NCBI GenBank assembly: GCA_013115125.1
Contig: JABANN010000215.1
Coordinates: 1-52,428 of the forward strand
Reading direction: 5' to 3'
Length of the DNA: 52,428 bases
From: Perkinsus olseni
Lineage: Eukaryota; Perkinsozoa; Perkinsida
Shown: positions 21,836 to 33,105 of the stretch, piece by piece
How the letters are laid out: the number at the start of each line of letters is the position of its first letter
Position numbering within the stretch: position 1 is the stretch's first letter
Program-made: the position numbers and the translations under genes
The notes under the pieces: model-generated
Told to the model about the DNA's origin: nothing
Seen by the model: the letters and a program-made list of their open reading frames with translations, nothing else
Database searches by the model: none

Positions 21836-24800
21836 CTAGGTCGTGCCTATCGGGTCTGTTGCGGACCGCTCGCCCACCTCTCTCCTCAGTTCCTCAATCT
21901 CCGGTATGTCATGTTCCTCGATGAATTTGTTGAACGCCGCTTGCTTGGAAGATCCGACGCGCTTCTGTACCTGCACCGTCGACGAGAATGTTCTATCGTA
22001 ACTCAACTCTAGCTGTTAGAGTCTAGCACCGACGCCAAGCGTTTTGGGCAGGGACAGTGGCCGTTGGAAGGCGGACAGAGCGTCAGTGACTCTTCGCTGT
22101 TGTCCCTTCATCTCAACTACTAGTGAGCAGCCTATTACTGCGGCGTATGGTCCGATAAAAGACCTTTCGGATCCGGAAAAATCTAGCAGACATTTCCTAT
22201 CTCAATTAAAATCCGGCCAGAAATTATGTTTCGTAGCCGTAGTAGCAGTAGCGAGGCAAAAGACTAGTGTGTGTCCAATGACCCACCTCTAATGCGATGT
22301 CCACCGTTCGATTCAGAAAATGCGCGACTCGACGGAAGTCTTCTTCAGTGCACCCTGAAAAGACATTTAACACTCCGCAAATTTGAACTAATCGGTTGCT
22401 TGAGCAACGGAAATCACGTGGAGGACGTGCCGCAGCACCGCCAGCTCAAAGCGACCTAATACCCGATAAATGCATTTCAACAACCGCTTGCTACCTTCCA
22501 TTCTCGACACACCATTTCTGTGATGTATCTACACAATTGTTGTCCCTTCCTGAGGGAGTCCTTCCTACTCAAGCTCACACAATCTGTCTCTGTATGTCTT
22601 TCGCTGTTACTAACATAACTATCTCCTCTGGAGTTACCCTATCGAGTTCTTCAAGTAGACTACAATTTCATACTCGAATCCCGTAACCACTTCAAAACGG
22701 CGTGTCCCCATAGCACCTCTAGAAGTCATCGCTGGGCTTCCAATTCTGAGACCGCTCGGGTTCATCGCACTCTTGTCGCCCGGTACGGTGTTCTTATTCA
22801 GAGTGATGGAGGCAAGTTCACACACCTGAGATTTGGCAAAGAAGATATGCAATTGGAGAACCAGTCTATCAGCACAAAAAACCCCAGCGCAATCCCACAG
22901 GGCCCAGGTGAGAACTTTTATAGAAAAAGAGAAGATGACAACCTGTTCGCAGTGAATCTAAGGCCGCCTCACAGACTCTAAATGGTATCCGACAGAATCC
23001 CCTCCCCGCGGTTCGTAGCTCAGCACCCCCTACCTTCTCGACTTTGCTACCATTGATTCCCTTGTTCTTCAAATCAACCAGCATCAAGTGGTTCTCCGTA
23101 CCTCAAATCGACCAACTCTCGCCCAGAATCCACCGGTATGCTCCCCTGAGAGAAGACACCCCACCCTCACCTCCAGAAACTAAATTGAATCCCAACTTCT
23201 GCATCTCCGTGGCCAGCGCTGCGGCATTGGCAACAACCTGAAATCCGAATATGTCAGACTTAAGCTACAAATCGCTGCTGACCTGCTCCTGATACTCCCG
23301 AAACTCGACCGAAGCTGCCTGCTTTAGGGCGACAGATAGGCCCGCGATGATGTGGTTGTGAGGTCCTCCCTGAAGTAACGAAGAACTCTCCGCCTTCAAC
23401 CAAATTTTCCGCATTTTTCGAAACACAACCGAACCCGCTGATTCTGACTGCGCGTAAGAGTTCCGTAGAACTACGAGAGAAACAACCAAATACGCGCGAA
23501 TACTATAGACACCGGGTTCATGATCAGTGATGCTCCGATGGTCTCTAGTAAGGCCCTCCGATAGCAGCAATATTATGAAGGCTATTCATGGTGAAGGGTG
23601 AACAAAAATCGACAATCACCCCCGCTTACCTGCATGCCGGGGAAAACAGTCGAGTTTATCTTTTCCGCATAATCATAAGCTATGGCGTTGCCCTTCTTAT
23701 CAACACCCTTTTGACCTATCCGATAGAATATCATAGCTCCTCTCGGACCTGAGTCAGGAAGCTCCAACTCGAGTGCACCTTCGAGTGCGTAACATACTCA
23801 CCTCTCAACGTCTTGTGAGTGGTAGTGGTAACAACGTCACAATCCTCAAACGGCGACGGATGTACCTTCATACCACACCATTCGTTATTCATCCTTCGTT
23901 TAAGCGACCAGTCGAAATCCCATATCCAGAGCGACGCCCCTTACCCCAGCAGCAACGAGTCCCGAGATGTGCGCCATGTCGCACATGAGGCTCGAACCTG
24001 CGAAGGTTTTGGATCACGGCAGAGCACACGATAAAAATCCCGCTCCAACCTCGTCGTCAGACGACTACGATTCGACCATCACTTACCCGACTTATCCGCG
24101 ATTTCTCGAAAACGTTTGAAGTCGGGGAAACGGGGATACGCGGAGTAGCCCGTGATGAGAATTTTCGGCCTGAACCTGCGAAAAGAATAAAAATAAAACA
24201 AGAGCAACGCACCGAGAGCACCCGCTCCTCTTAAGACTCGAGAAAGGCGATTCTCCGATACTTCGCGTTGAGGAGCTGTAGAAAGTTAACCCGATGGATT
24301 CAATCGATCCATCGCTCGCTTTCTCGCCATATTTTTCCGCACTAAGCGCGATTTTTCTAAGGAAAAAATAGCCGGGAAAAAAGTCCATTATTTTTCCCAC
24401 CGCCCTCCTCTCACAGGCAGTTTTCAGAAGTGATTCTAACCAAGGCAGGATCATCCTCACGACTCGTCAACAGAAGGGGCGTCTGCAGCACGCCTTGAGG
24501 CCCGTCCCTACCTCGTCGCCAGGAGCTCGAGTTCATCATAGTCGATGAGCCCGGTCTTCTCGTCCAGCCTATAAGGCATCGATGTCCAGAATTTCGATAC
24601 CATTGAGACCTTCTTCGTATCTGACTCATCCCAACACACGCCATGCATTCTCGACGAGCAACACGAGAAAATTTCAGTCGTTTTTCTTCGCACGACTCGA
24701 CGTTCGCTTTCATCTCGAAACCCATGAGCGCATTGGAGTTTCACCAGTAATACGTGAAGTGGCGTTTTACGCCAAGTGAAAAACGCGAGAAACGCGAAAT

Positions 24801-26780
24801 TGCTTCGCGTTTAACACCGCGAGTGAAAAACACCTCAGGTTTTCACGCGTTTTTCACTTTTTTCGAGTGGGAATTTCGCGATGTGAAATGTGAAATGTAT
24901 TTCTCACTAGTGTTTTTCACCTCGCGGGTGAAACTCCATTGTACCAACAATAATACTAACGTATCGGTTTCACGCACGAAACGACCGATTGTAAGGATCT
25001 AGTCGCGCGAAGAAATTTCACTCAGTTTTACCCGCTTTTTTCCACCTGAAATTTCATTCCAACAGGACTAAGTGTGTGCGAGAGTTTGAGCTTCCCGATG
25101 ATACCGCTCAGCTAGACTAGCACCGATGGCAGCTCAGCCCGGTCGATCCTACCCGTTTGGTATCCGTGAGAGAGGTGACCGCCGTGAGGAAGGTCTAGGG
25201 CCATCAATCGATCATGAGGCTCCATCAAAGCCGTGTAACTACAATCCACGAGTAAGGACCTAGACTACCCGCGGTCCAACTTACACTTGAAAGTTGGCGG
25301 GGGAACCGGAAAGGGGCTGCACGTTGACACCCCATTTTTCCGGACTGAGTCTGTAGGCGTCCAACGCTCTGAAATGAGATCACTCTCAGTGAAAGTTCTC
25401 AAATAAATCCTCGGTTAGCTCGCACCACAGACCCTCCACCGCTTCGACTGACGGGTAAAAATTTTACCGTAAAATAGTGTTGAACGTCCATGACCGCCGG
25501 ATCCCAAAAAATGCATCACTCTGAGCTGATTCATGTTACTGAATGGTCAAAATGGAACGGTAAAACTGAATAGTAAAAAATTCATTGATGAAAATAACGT
25601 CTCCAGTTACTGCAAGATTGAGGACGCTACCACCGCCCGACCCCCTCGAACGCTACGGAAGTCGGGCAGCTAGCCCGAACGTCGAAAAGGCCCTCCCTTA
25701 TAAGTTACCTCTGACGACAAAGATTCTCCATCTGATCAATAAACTCATTACCACCATAATATCGAGCATTCGGGTAGCCCTCGGAGTACCTGATTGGCAT
25801 CCCTTGGGGATCAGATAAACGCTCATTATGGAACTTTTTCCAGCGTTCTAAGATCAATTCTGGGTTTCAAAAACAGTTCATCGAACGCTCCAAAATTACA
25901 GCGAAAATTGTGAAACTACGCGGGAATACCCAGAAGCGATCTCAGGCTTTGAGTATGCTTGATGGCTCAGTGGTCCACCGATCCTATATGGTTGCCGAGC
26001 TGGTCGGTAAAAATGACGAGAATATCAGGAAAAACCGATGGTCTTGGGACCCAGAAGTTACTTGTTGGTCATGATGGAGCCAATAGCATCCAAGACGGCC
26101 TGACTGGTGAAGTTCTCCGAAGCGATGAGGACCAGATTCTTCTTCTGTCTACCCCTCTCCTTCTCAATAATACCATCGACCTGACGGGAGCGCGAAAATG
26201 AAAATTTCGTGACTAACATTTGCTGATCCCAGAATGTCCTTCAATGATACTTCCAGTAGCCTTCAGTCAACTCATCAACCTCTACTCGATCATTCATTAA
26301 GATGAGTGTCCACAACTCGACTGTCATCAGCACTCAGTTCCTCGAAAAATTTCGGACCTCTCCCGAAGTCATTCCCTTCTACACGACTAAGCGACCCCTG
26401 GCCTCACAGACAGACTACTCTCCACAATGTCCTGCGCAACGCTGAGGCGGTGGAGTGTTGGTATGGAGGCGTCCACGATTCCGCGCCGAACACATTCTAG
26501 ATCGAGCATGACTCATGCTTAGAATTTGTGGAGAGATTTAGTCAAGAAATCTCCCAACGCTGCGATATTGGCAATTCCTTGAATCCGATGAAGAACAAGA
26601 AGACAACCGGAACATACTCAGAATCTTTCACCGCGCCACGAAATTGCTCACCTCCGGATCCACATCAGGCAAATGGGCGTTGAGCCTCTGTGCCTGCACG
26701 GAAATACTCCTGCTGCTGATGCTGATGGCTGAGCTCAGCAACCGACGGTAACCAGGGAGGGCCCCGGCGCGAGTCAACAT
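21836..26780 (-). CDS. SHMT: Serine hydroxymethyltransferase, mitochondrial type, 16 exons
   Basis: PLP enzyme converting serine and THF to glycine and methylene-THF. Exons, 5' to 3': 26780-26652, 26180-26062, 25789-25709, 25368-25285, 25238-25153, 24620-24512, 24175-24087, 23997-23945, 23865-23802, 23748-23630, 23369-23283, 23237-23171, 23101-23034, 22825-22717, 22354-22287, 21970-21836. All junctions keep phase, giving 488 aa. The first about 40 residues ([17 protein letters not shown]) are Arg/Ser-rich without acids, like a mitochondrial presequence. Diagnostic motifs are [80 protein letters not shown] (PLP-binding Lys), [28 protein letters not shown] and EIEELRREV. Introns range from 45 to 532 nt. 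No active-site residue I checked is missing, so the gene looks intact. Confidence 0.95.
24734..24938. mobile_element. MITE-like insertion in SHMT intron 5
   Basis: About 205 bp bounded by TGGAGTTTCAC and GTGAAACTCCA. Inside, CCGCGAGTGAAAAACAC pairs with GTGTTTTTCACCTCGCGG, so the unit folds into a long hairpin of repeated GTGAAA/TTTCAC and CGCG words. It makes up much of the longest SHMT intron (532 nt). No clear target duplication was seen. Non-coding. Confidence 0.55.
26632..26651 (-). repeat. Intron 5' end motif GTGAGCAATTTCGTGGCGCG, copy in SHMT
   Basis: The first 20 nt of SHMT intron 1. The same 19-20 nt recur on the minus strand near 30285-30305 and 32846-32868, and a shorter version (GTAATTTTGTGGCGCG) begins the intron of the gene at 40361-40901. 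Confidence 0.7.
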
Positions 26781-28014
26781 ATGAAAAAAGTACTCTGGAC
26801 TGCTGTGCAAATGGACACGAACCCTCGGTTCACAGTATGGAAGGAGACGCCCAATGCTTTAGGTATCGATTCTTTCGACTCATTTCAGTTTAGTACTCAT
26901 GTACAGCCCAGCAGGCGGAGCGATGCGAGAACCGATGTTGCCTCCCACCGCTAGCGAACACTTTACGTGCGGACTCTTCAACAGGACGTCTATCTTCATG
27001 GTTCACCGGAGAGCTCATATCGTTTCAGAATTGGAATAAGTCAACATACTTATTCGATGCTCTCCTCTGATGTGAAAACGGGATACTTCCGCCCCACCTA
27101 CGTCGCCGAAATCCAACCGAATCCGCCATCAACTAACTCGAATAATTGAACAAAATCGCACCCTATCCTTCGCCGTTCTAAACATTCTGAATCTATCAAA
27201 AACACCCTGAACATTTTGTTCAACATTCTCTCGCCCCGGCCAGTGCGCCCATCGTGCCTCGCAAATATCGTCAGCCAATCAATCCTTGAATGTCCCTGAA
27301 TGGTCCGCGAAGTACCCCGTCGCCTCGTATCACTTGTCTCCTTTTCCTTGACAGAAGTGTCAAGGAACGTTTTTGCGTTGACTTGTTCGGATGAATGGCT
27401 TCATAATAAATCACGAGAGCCTCCAGTCTCCAACCAGAGCACTTGTGTAACATTTATCGACCGTCCGGCATTGTATGAGAAAAACTATTCTTCTGAAAAA
27501 TCTTTTTTTTGTTGAAAAAGGATTTTTCAAAAATCCTTCCCCACAAAATCCAAGACTCGCGGTAACGTTTGTTCACCAATATGCAAGCATTATACTGTAC
27601 TGTTCTTCGCTCATTCCCATCAACACCCAGAGAAAGTGGCTCTGATGAGAAAAATAGTGAGAATACTCGAACCGCTTCCGTCGACTATGTACTCTGATAA
27701 CCAAAATACTCCCGAGACACAGCCGAAAGTGCCGACTCGGGAGGCGTCAGTACGAGAGATCGCCTGAGCGGGAAGCTCACGTGCTTCTCCCGGATTGAAG
27801 ATGCTGCCACCAAAGTTTTCAGAAAACTATCTTTATGAGAAAATAGAAATGAGAGCGTTGTCGCGCTGTAGTTTAATCCATTCGGATCTGTCGTACTCCG
27901 AGAAAACGGCCACCGAAACGGTTATCGCTGATAAGAAAACTGATATTATGATGAAAAATCCAAGCTGCCTTGAGTATCAGAATGTAGATGAGGGCCGCGG
28001 CGGGAAGAAGGCTT
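26781..28014. other. Spacer upstream of SHMT with possible minus-strand exons
   Basis: Two minus-strand stretches look protein-like but could not be joined. About 26983-26876 reads VGGNIGSRIAPPAGLYMSTK before a stop. Its APPAGLYM recalls the C-terminus of TruA-type pseudouridine synthases, a weak hint only. About 27770-27690 reads FPLRRSLVLTPPESALSAVS and then a GTACAT donor. The rest is AT-rich with a TTCCTTGACAGAAGTGTCAAGGAA hairpin near 27350. Confidence 0.25.
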
Positions 28015-28764
28015 TCACGCTGGGTAAAACAGAGTGCCTTTGGCGATGTTCACAGCATAATGATACGTATTGCGTACCCCGGAAGGCTTCGTATAGGTAC
28101 CTCTCGCGTCGTATCCAATGTGATAATTCCAACCTCCATCAACCCTCTTAATGGCCATTTTCAAGTCAACCTTGAGAGGCACATTACTGCTGCCAGTTTG
28201 CTCTGTATGGCCAAAAAGATTAACCCCATCACTGGTGGCGACGCCGGAGAGTTTGTGGTGATGAGTAATGGCTTGCTGATCTCTCGGAAACTGAGCGCCC
28301 GAAGTTGAGGGCAAGGAGACATGAAGATACCCTTCGTCGCTCGGAGTGAAGCGCATCTCTTGTGGGCCAGGATACCACCATATATGATGATCCTCAGACT
28401 GGTAATCAAGGAAAGCGAAGCCGCTAGTCTCCACGCTGACGTTCGGCGTCCCGAAATAGTGAGGGGAGTGGCCAACAACATCTACCTGTATCTTCAACTT
28501 GCCTACGACCCCAGCGACGTTGGTCTTGATGACAATACCAGCTCTCTCTTCATCATCCCCGTCCTTGTTGGGACCTCTCATCAAGTACAAGCAGGATCCC
28601 GGTGATAGGACATGAATGGTGGTCCTCGACGAACGGGGACCAGCATGGCAACCCTCGGGGTAATCAGCAACCACAGGCACCTGCGCCCTCACCAGTTGAG
28701 GGATACAGAGAACGCAGAACAGGCTGCGGTAGAGCCAGTTGAGGCGAAACTTTGAAGAAGCCAT
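28015..28764 (-). CDS. Secreted DYPxGC-family protein
   Basis: I start at ATG 28764 rather than at upstream in-frame codons because MASSKFRLNWLYRSLFCVLC begins a clear signal peptide (cleavage probably after QLVRA) and matches the start of the 47046 paralogue. The length is 249 aa. Motifs are VADYPEGCHAGP, GSCLYLMRG, IVIKTNVAG, NVSVETSGFAFLDY, FTPSDEGYLHVSL and GGWNYHIGYDARG, ending GTLFYPA. It is closest to the gene at 47046-47819, with long shared blocks. Single exon. Extracellular; function unknown. Confidence 0.85.
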   Translation of the reverse strand: MASSKFRLNWLYRSLFCVLCIPQLVRAQVPVVADYPEGCHAGPRSSRTTIHVLSPGSCLYLMRGPNKDGDDEERAGIVIKTNVAGVVGKLKIQVDVVGHSPHYFGTPNVSVETSGFAFLDYQSEDHHIWWYPGPQEMRFTPSDEGYLHVSLPSTSGAQFPRDQQAITHHHKLSGVATSDGVNLFGHTEQTGSSNVPLKVDLKMAIKRVDGGWNYHIGYDARGTYTKPSGVRNTYHYAVNIAKGTLFYPA

Positions 28765-30802
28765 CGCAAGGTCACCTTGCCAAGGTGTAACAATTGGATA
28801 CGTCGTGGACTGTAGCGAACGGTATGATGGGGAACTAGCGGGACGGCTCATGTCCCAGCGTCCCCTTAACGCACTCACGCCCGAGCTCTCCAGCGGCAGG
28901 AGTGCAGTTTAGCTCCTTTACACTACGTTAACACGGACCTCTGCATGCCTCGGTCGATATGGCCTCAACCTCGGGAGCGAGAGAGGGGATTTTTGCAGTC
29001 GGCTCTTTCATTCTTCAAACCAGCGACTCTCGTGAGTGGAGACGACCGCGCGCAATTGTACGCAAGTCGAAGAGCTGATGGAATTGGTTTACTCAGCGCC
29101 GGGTTTACTGAGCTAGTATTGCACATCTTGGACGGCCGTGAAATCTCATGAGTTGAACCCACGACTGAGACGCCATCCGTACTCGTGAGCATGTGAGAAC
29201 TCGTCGCCCCCCTGGTGTCTCCAGAACTAGCAGGTTAGCGGCCGCTGAGCTAGCAGTGCTAAGCTAGGCTAGCGCTAAAAATATGTGCAATTCGAATGGT
29301 CTTCGATGGAAGTTGAGTGGAAGAAATTCCTGCCGACCGGAACTTGGAGTTCTCAGGGCGCTCTAATAGGTCTACCGTGTTTTGCGTCAAAAAATTAGTA
29401 GAGGAAGGGAAGAGCTATCATCGCCGCAGCCGGCGCCACATGCACCCCACCATGCACGCGACCACAGCTAGGTAGACTGTGTCTACCTGAACTAGGTAGT
29501 ACCAAGTGACGTCTCACAGATGGCCGCGGGTGCAGCTGACGAGGCAAGTACTGCGACAGGTTTTCACCTTTAGAATTGCCGAGTCGGACGTTGTCCCAAG
29601 CACGAAAATAACGCCGAAGAAGCCATTCTGCTCACGGCAAAGTATCTTGTAGGTTGTACTCGCCGAATTAATGTCCTAATTTCGACCTTACTGCGAAACC
29701 GGTGTCTTCACTCACTAATGTGATATCCTCGACTGTTGGCATGATGGCTCCACCCTCACGGTAGGCTTCTGAATGGCATGGTTTGGGGCCGAGTGAACAA
29801 GGACAAGGTCGACGCCACGAGGGCATGCCATGCTCTGACTGCCTCATTCCATAAATATGTATACCACATCTCTCCCGCATCGTCCAAACTACGTGCCTCC
29901 TACGGTAGTATGCCTTAACCACAAAAGCACTGATTGATCTAACCATCAGCCTCTAACGGAATCCACATCACTTTCCGCGTCGTTTTAATGCCTCTCGCTA
30001 CCGGAGCGAGAGGCACCCTCGCCGGAACGACGGCCCTCGCAGCCGCCGAGCCGCGAAATCTGATTCTCAATTTTCGGTTGAAGATAAAAATAAGAGTTCT
30101 CTTTGAAAATTCCAAAGAAAACTGTTTTCATTACTTTAAAGAGATCAACAATAATACTTTTTTGAAAAGAAATTTCTCGATCACATACCATAACAAGCGC
30201 AATAAAACGAGCTGAGTGGGAGGAAACCCAATAATGATTTTCAGTTGTTTCTTGAGAAGATACGATTCGAAAAGACTTGTCAGCGCGCCACGAAATTGCT
30301 CACCTTATCCGCGTTCCTCCACCGAAAGAACCTTCAACTACGCGTTAAAAACTGAAAAAAAGCACGGGCTCGCAGTCCTGCGAGTCGCCGGACAAAGATT
30401 CACTGAGTACCTCTGCGCGTGGTGAATACACCAGAGCCGCTTGAAGACGCATAGCTGCCTCACGGGGAGCGAGCGAAGCTGCCATCAGGGTGAGAAGCAA
30501 TGACGTTGAGATTCTCAACTTGAGAAGTCCGCAACCTGTGATGTCTGGCGGGCCGAAGCCCACAATCGTGGTCTTGGCCGGACGGCCGGCGAGACCATGA
30601 AAAAAATGTGATTGACAAGAAATCTAAAAATAACGGAAAAATACATATTTCATGAATTAGTGTCATATGAGAAAATGAATATTGGCAGAAAAGTAATATG
30701 TGTCGAACAACGAAAAAACATACGGAAACAATAGTGGGAATTTTATGGTGGCACAAACATCCTGTTGATATCTATTTTGCTGTTGACGACAGCAGCTGGG
30801 AC
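28765..30802. other. Intergenic; includes duplicated block copy 1
   Basis: From 28765 to about 29950 no gene is supported. A GAGGATATCACATTAG word near 29700 (minus strand) recurs in the tandem duplication at 39.4 kb. About 29975-30560 is a diverged copy of 32567-33105. It includes a degraded version of the small ORF at 32492 (ATG at 29988, PLATGARGTLAG) and, on the minus strand, a degraded exon followed by the GTGAGCAATTTCGTGGCGCG motif. Confidence 0.5.
29975..30560. repeat. Duplicated block, degraded copy
   Basis: It shares with 32567-33105, in the same order, TGCCTCTCGCTACC/TGTCTCTCGCCACC, AGAAATTTCTCGA(C/T)CACATACCA, GCGCCACGAAATTGCTCACC, TGAAAAA(A)AGCAC and a TGACGTTGAG stretch. It has picked up a stop in the short exon that is open in the other copy, so it looks like the non-functional duplicate. 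Confidence 0.65.
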
Positions 30803-30869
30803 GAAGTCCGCGAGGATGGAGGAAGACGCAGAAGACTCTCCTGCGTCTTCCTCCATCCTCGCCGACTTC
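30803..30869. repeat. Near-perfect 29-bp inverted repeat hairpin
   Basis: Arms 30803-30831 and 30841-30869 are reverse complements with a single mismatch and a 9-nt loop (AAGACTCTC). The core arm is CGAGGATGGAGGAAGACGCA. An adjacent GACTTCTGAAGTC extends the dyad. Confidence 0.95.
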
Positions 30870-30950
30870 TGAAGTCGTTCGAAGACTTTGATAATTAAAT
30901 TTTTATCATTCCTCGTGTATAACAAGAGTTTCAATCGATATCTGTTTAAA

Positions 30951-31024
30951 CCTTTGCGGGATACAGATGCAGAACAGGCTGCGGTGAAGCCAGCTGAGAA
31001 GGAACTTCCTCGGACCCATCAATG
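30951..31024 (-). pseudogene. Fragment of a DYPxGC-family gene (signal-peptide part)
   Basis: The minus strand reads KFLLSWLHRSLFCICIPQ, matching KFRLNWLYRSLFCVLCIPQL of the gene at 28764. The rest of the family domain is absent, so this is a remnant. Confidence 0.7.
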
Positions 31025-31628
31025 TGCGAGAACGGGATAAGCTATGCGATTCAATCGTGTACCGTGGCTAACGGGATGAAGGGGCACTAGCCGGCAGATG
31101 ACGGGGAACCTCGCGCGCATGTGGCTACTCCTGAGCGGCAACGCCAAAGGAAATCACCCGTGCCGGTCGGGCTCGATTGAGGCGATGCTCACGTCCGGTC
31201 GTCACTAACAGGAACGCAACAAGAAGGAGGTTCAAGCTATGATGCTAGTGATGTTGATAAATAAAAATCATCGCCATGCTCACCAGTGGTGAGCATGGCG
31301 ATGATTTTGGTGAGTCACCACGCATTCATTCCTTTGCTTAGAAGAATCCCTGTAAACCTCAGGGAACAACAGTAGCGAAAAAAACTACTATCAAGTGACT
31401 TTCCAGGTGAGGGTATGAGTCCCTCAGACACGATGCCCTCGGGCCCTCGGGACATGGCTCGGGGTGCTTTCGGCTACTTCCACTCCGCCATTTAAAATTT
31501 CAACACTACCTTGACCAAGTCGTCAAAGTCTCCAGCTTCCCATCCCAGAGTATCTTCATCAAGCGAGACCTCAGACCCGCTCGGTGCGCCCGAATCAGCT
31601 GCCGCAGGTAATTTTCCATCCTCGCCTC
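31025..31628. other. Spacer with palindrome
   Basis: Apart from the perfect palindrome, only short frames are present. There is a run of GGGCCCTCGGGAC near 31440. Confidence 0.5.
31264..31308. repeat. Perfect 22-bp palindrome
   Basis: Arms 31264-31285 and 31287-31308 are exact reverse complements separated by one base (the arm includes TCATCGCCATGCTCACCA). No coding frame is affected. Confidence 0.97.
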
Positions 31629-32474
31629 TCATGGCTTGCTCAAGACCAGACAAGCTAAGGGACCTCTCGAGCTCATCAGAAACACCGCTGTGACTCTCTT
31701 CGAGTTGCGCGAGTCCATCGATCGAAGTAGGCTTTGGTTCGGTTCGGAAGCATTCGTCGTAGTACCCGAGGCGATACCCCTCTTCGAGTGGTCATGCTCA
31801 GCGGTGGTAGGTGCGGTCGCCCGCCTTTTCGCAGCAGGGCCTTCCACCGTGCGAGTTGTCCTCCTCCGCTTGCCAGTTGAAGGAAGGCCTCCGGGGTTTT
31901 CATTCTTATTTTTGGTGATGGATGTCGCTCGCGTACCTCGTCCCCGAGCCGTGGGCCAACTGAGCGAAGAATCGTCAATCAACCCATCGTTCCTGTACAC
32001 GCCTGGGGAGAGTAGCTTGAGCGGCTTCTCGAAGACGTAATGTGGGTCGCTAGATATCTTTTTCATCTGCAAAGTACGAGGTCCAACCTTTATGGAGACT
32101 TTGCCGCCACGGATACATGGGAGTACATCAGCGATGCTGAAGTCCACCCGCTGGCCGTATTTTACTGTCATAGATTTTGCCTTCCTGAAAACGTAAGTGG
32201 CCTCTCTGGTCTTCCCCAGGAGGAGGTAACACCCCTCGTTGATAGATGATGCCCGCATATCCATAAGGGGCGTTTCAAAAGATGACAGCTCGGGGGTCCC
32301 ACCAAGGAATACCACAGCACATTCCCGCCTCCCTTCGAAAACCCTCAGTGCCACACCCGCGAACGTCAAGACTGACTGAACCGCCTGATACACGCCAGGA
32401 GGGATGGTCTCAGAGGACGCTGCTTGGCAACAGTGGACTGTGAGGATGAGGAGCTTCAGAATATCCATAGGCAT
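31629..32474 (-). CDS. Secreted protein with nuclear-localisation-like tail
   Basis: 281 aa from ATG 32474. The N-terminus MDILKLLILTVHCCQAASS is a clear signal peptide. Residues about 25-150 form a globular region with alternating hydrophobics (YLLLGKTREATYVFRKAKSM, KVSIKVGPRTLQMKK). The last about 130 residues are polar and basic, with GKRRRTTRTVEGPAAKRRAT, which fits a bipartite nuclear localisation signal (two basic clusters about 10 residues apart), plus KRG and Ser/Thr-rich sequence. A signal peptide followed by such a signal is known from host-nucleus effectors of intracellular parasites (family knowledge), but that role here is inference. No family was recognised. Only 17 nt separate its ATG from that of the plus-strand ORF at 32492. 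Confidence 0.75.
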   Translation of the reverse strand: MPMDILKLLILTVHCCQAASSETIPPGVYQAVQSVLTFAGVALRVFEGRRECAVVFLGGTPELSSFETPLMDMRASSINEGCYLLLGKTREATYVFRKAKSMTVKYGQRVDFSIADVLPCIRGGKVSIKVGPRTLQMKKISSDPHYVFEKPLKLLSPGVYRNDGLIDDSSLSWPTARGRGTRATSITKNKNENPGGLPSTGKRRRTTRTVEGPAAKRRATAPTTAEHDHSKRGIASGTTTNASEPNQSLLRSMDSRNSKRVTAVFLMSSRGPLACLVLSKP

Positions 32475-32491
32475 TGGGTAGTGTCACCAGA

Positions 32492-32647
32492 ATGGGCGGC
32501 GGGGGAAATTCTGATGTGAGCAGTGAAGGAGACGCCATCAAAGCCGTCTCGGGCGCAGCGCGATTTCTTCGCGCCGTTCTTATGTCTCTCGCCACCAAAA
32601 CGACAGGCGCCCTTGCTGTAGCGGCGGGCGCCGTAGCGGCGTTTTGA
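32492..32647 (+). CDS. 51-aa ORF with hydrophobic C-terminus
   Basis: The frame starts MGGGGNSDVSSEGDAIKAVS and ends in a Gly/Ala-rich hydrophobic segment (GALAVAAGAVAAF). The N-terminal MGGGGNS resembles an N-myristoylation site. A degraded copy lies at about 29960-30050, so the sequence is part of a duplicated block. It could be a small membrane-attached protein or a first exon. It is head-to-head with 31629-32474. Confidence 0.4.
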   Translation: MGGGGNSDVSSEGDAIKAVSGAARFLRAVLMSLATKTTGALAVAAGAVAAF

Positions 32648-33105
32648 GGTAAAAATAGCGCGTACTCCAAGAACTCTTTTCATGGCATTCCATCAAAGAG
32701 ATTGCCGATAACATGTTTGGGAGAAGAAATTTCTCGACCACATACCACAACAACCGCAATCAAACGGGCTTGGCAGGGGATAACCCCGTTCGTTTTCTCA
32801 GTCGTTCCTCAAAAAGAGTGATCGCAAAGACTCGTCACTGCGCCACGAAATTGCTCACCCTCGCGTTCATCCACCAAATAAGCCCTCGGCTTCACGTTGA
32901 TTCCTGAAAAAGCACACGGCGGACGAGAGGGCTCGCAGGATGAGGATTCTCCAAGTACCTCAACGGGGCAGCGCGAGCACTCCACTAGAGTATTCAGAAA
33001 AGCAGCCCGGACCAACGTCCGCGTGGACGCCCACCGCTGGGTAACGGGAGGCGAGAGGGGCTGCTATTAGAGGGAGAAGTCATGACGTTGAGGAGCCCGC
33101 AGACG
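32567..33105. repeat. Duplicated block, better-preserved copy
   Basis: Partner of 29975-30560. On the minus strand a short exon after TGTGCTTTTTCAG reads INVKPRAYLVDERE and is followed directly by GTGAGCAATTTCGTGGCGC, so it behaves like an exon-intron junction. The gene it belonged to is not recognised. Confidence 0.6.

Noticed and set aside
28764-28878. Longer N-terminus for the gene at 28015
   Set aside because: The extension begins at a GTG and would bury the signal peptide that the 47046 paralogue has at its start.
32410-32683. Two minus-strand frames upstream of the 31629 gene
   Set aside because: Antisense to the small duplicated ORF and overlapping the secreted gene's 5' end; Ala/Pro-rich composition follows the GC-rich repeat.
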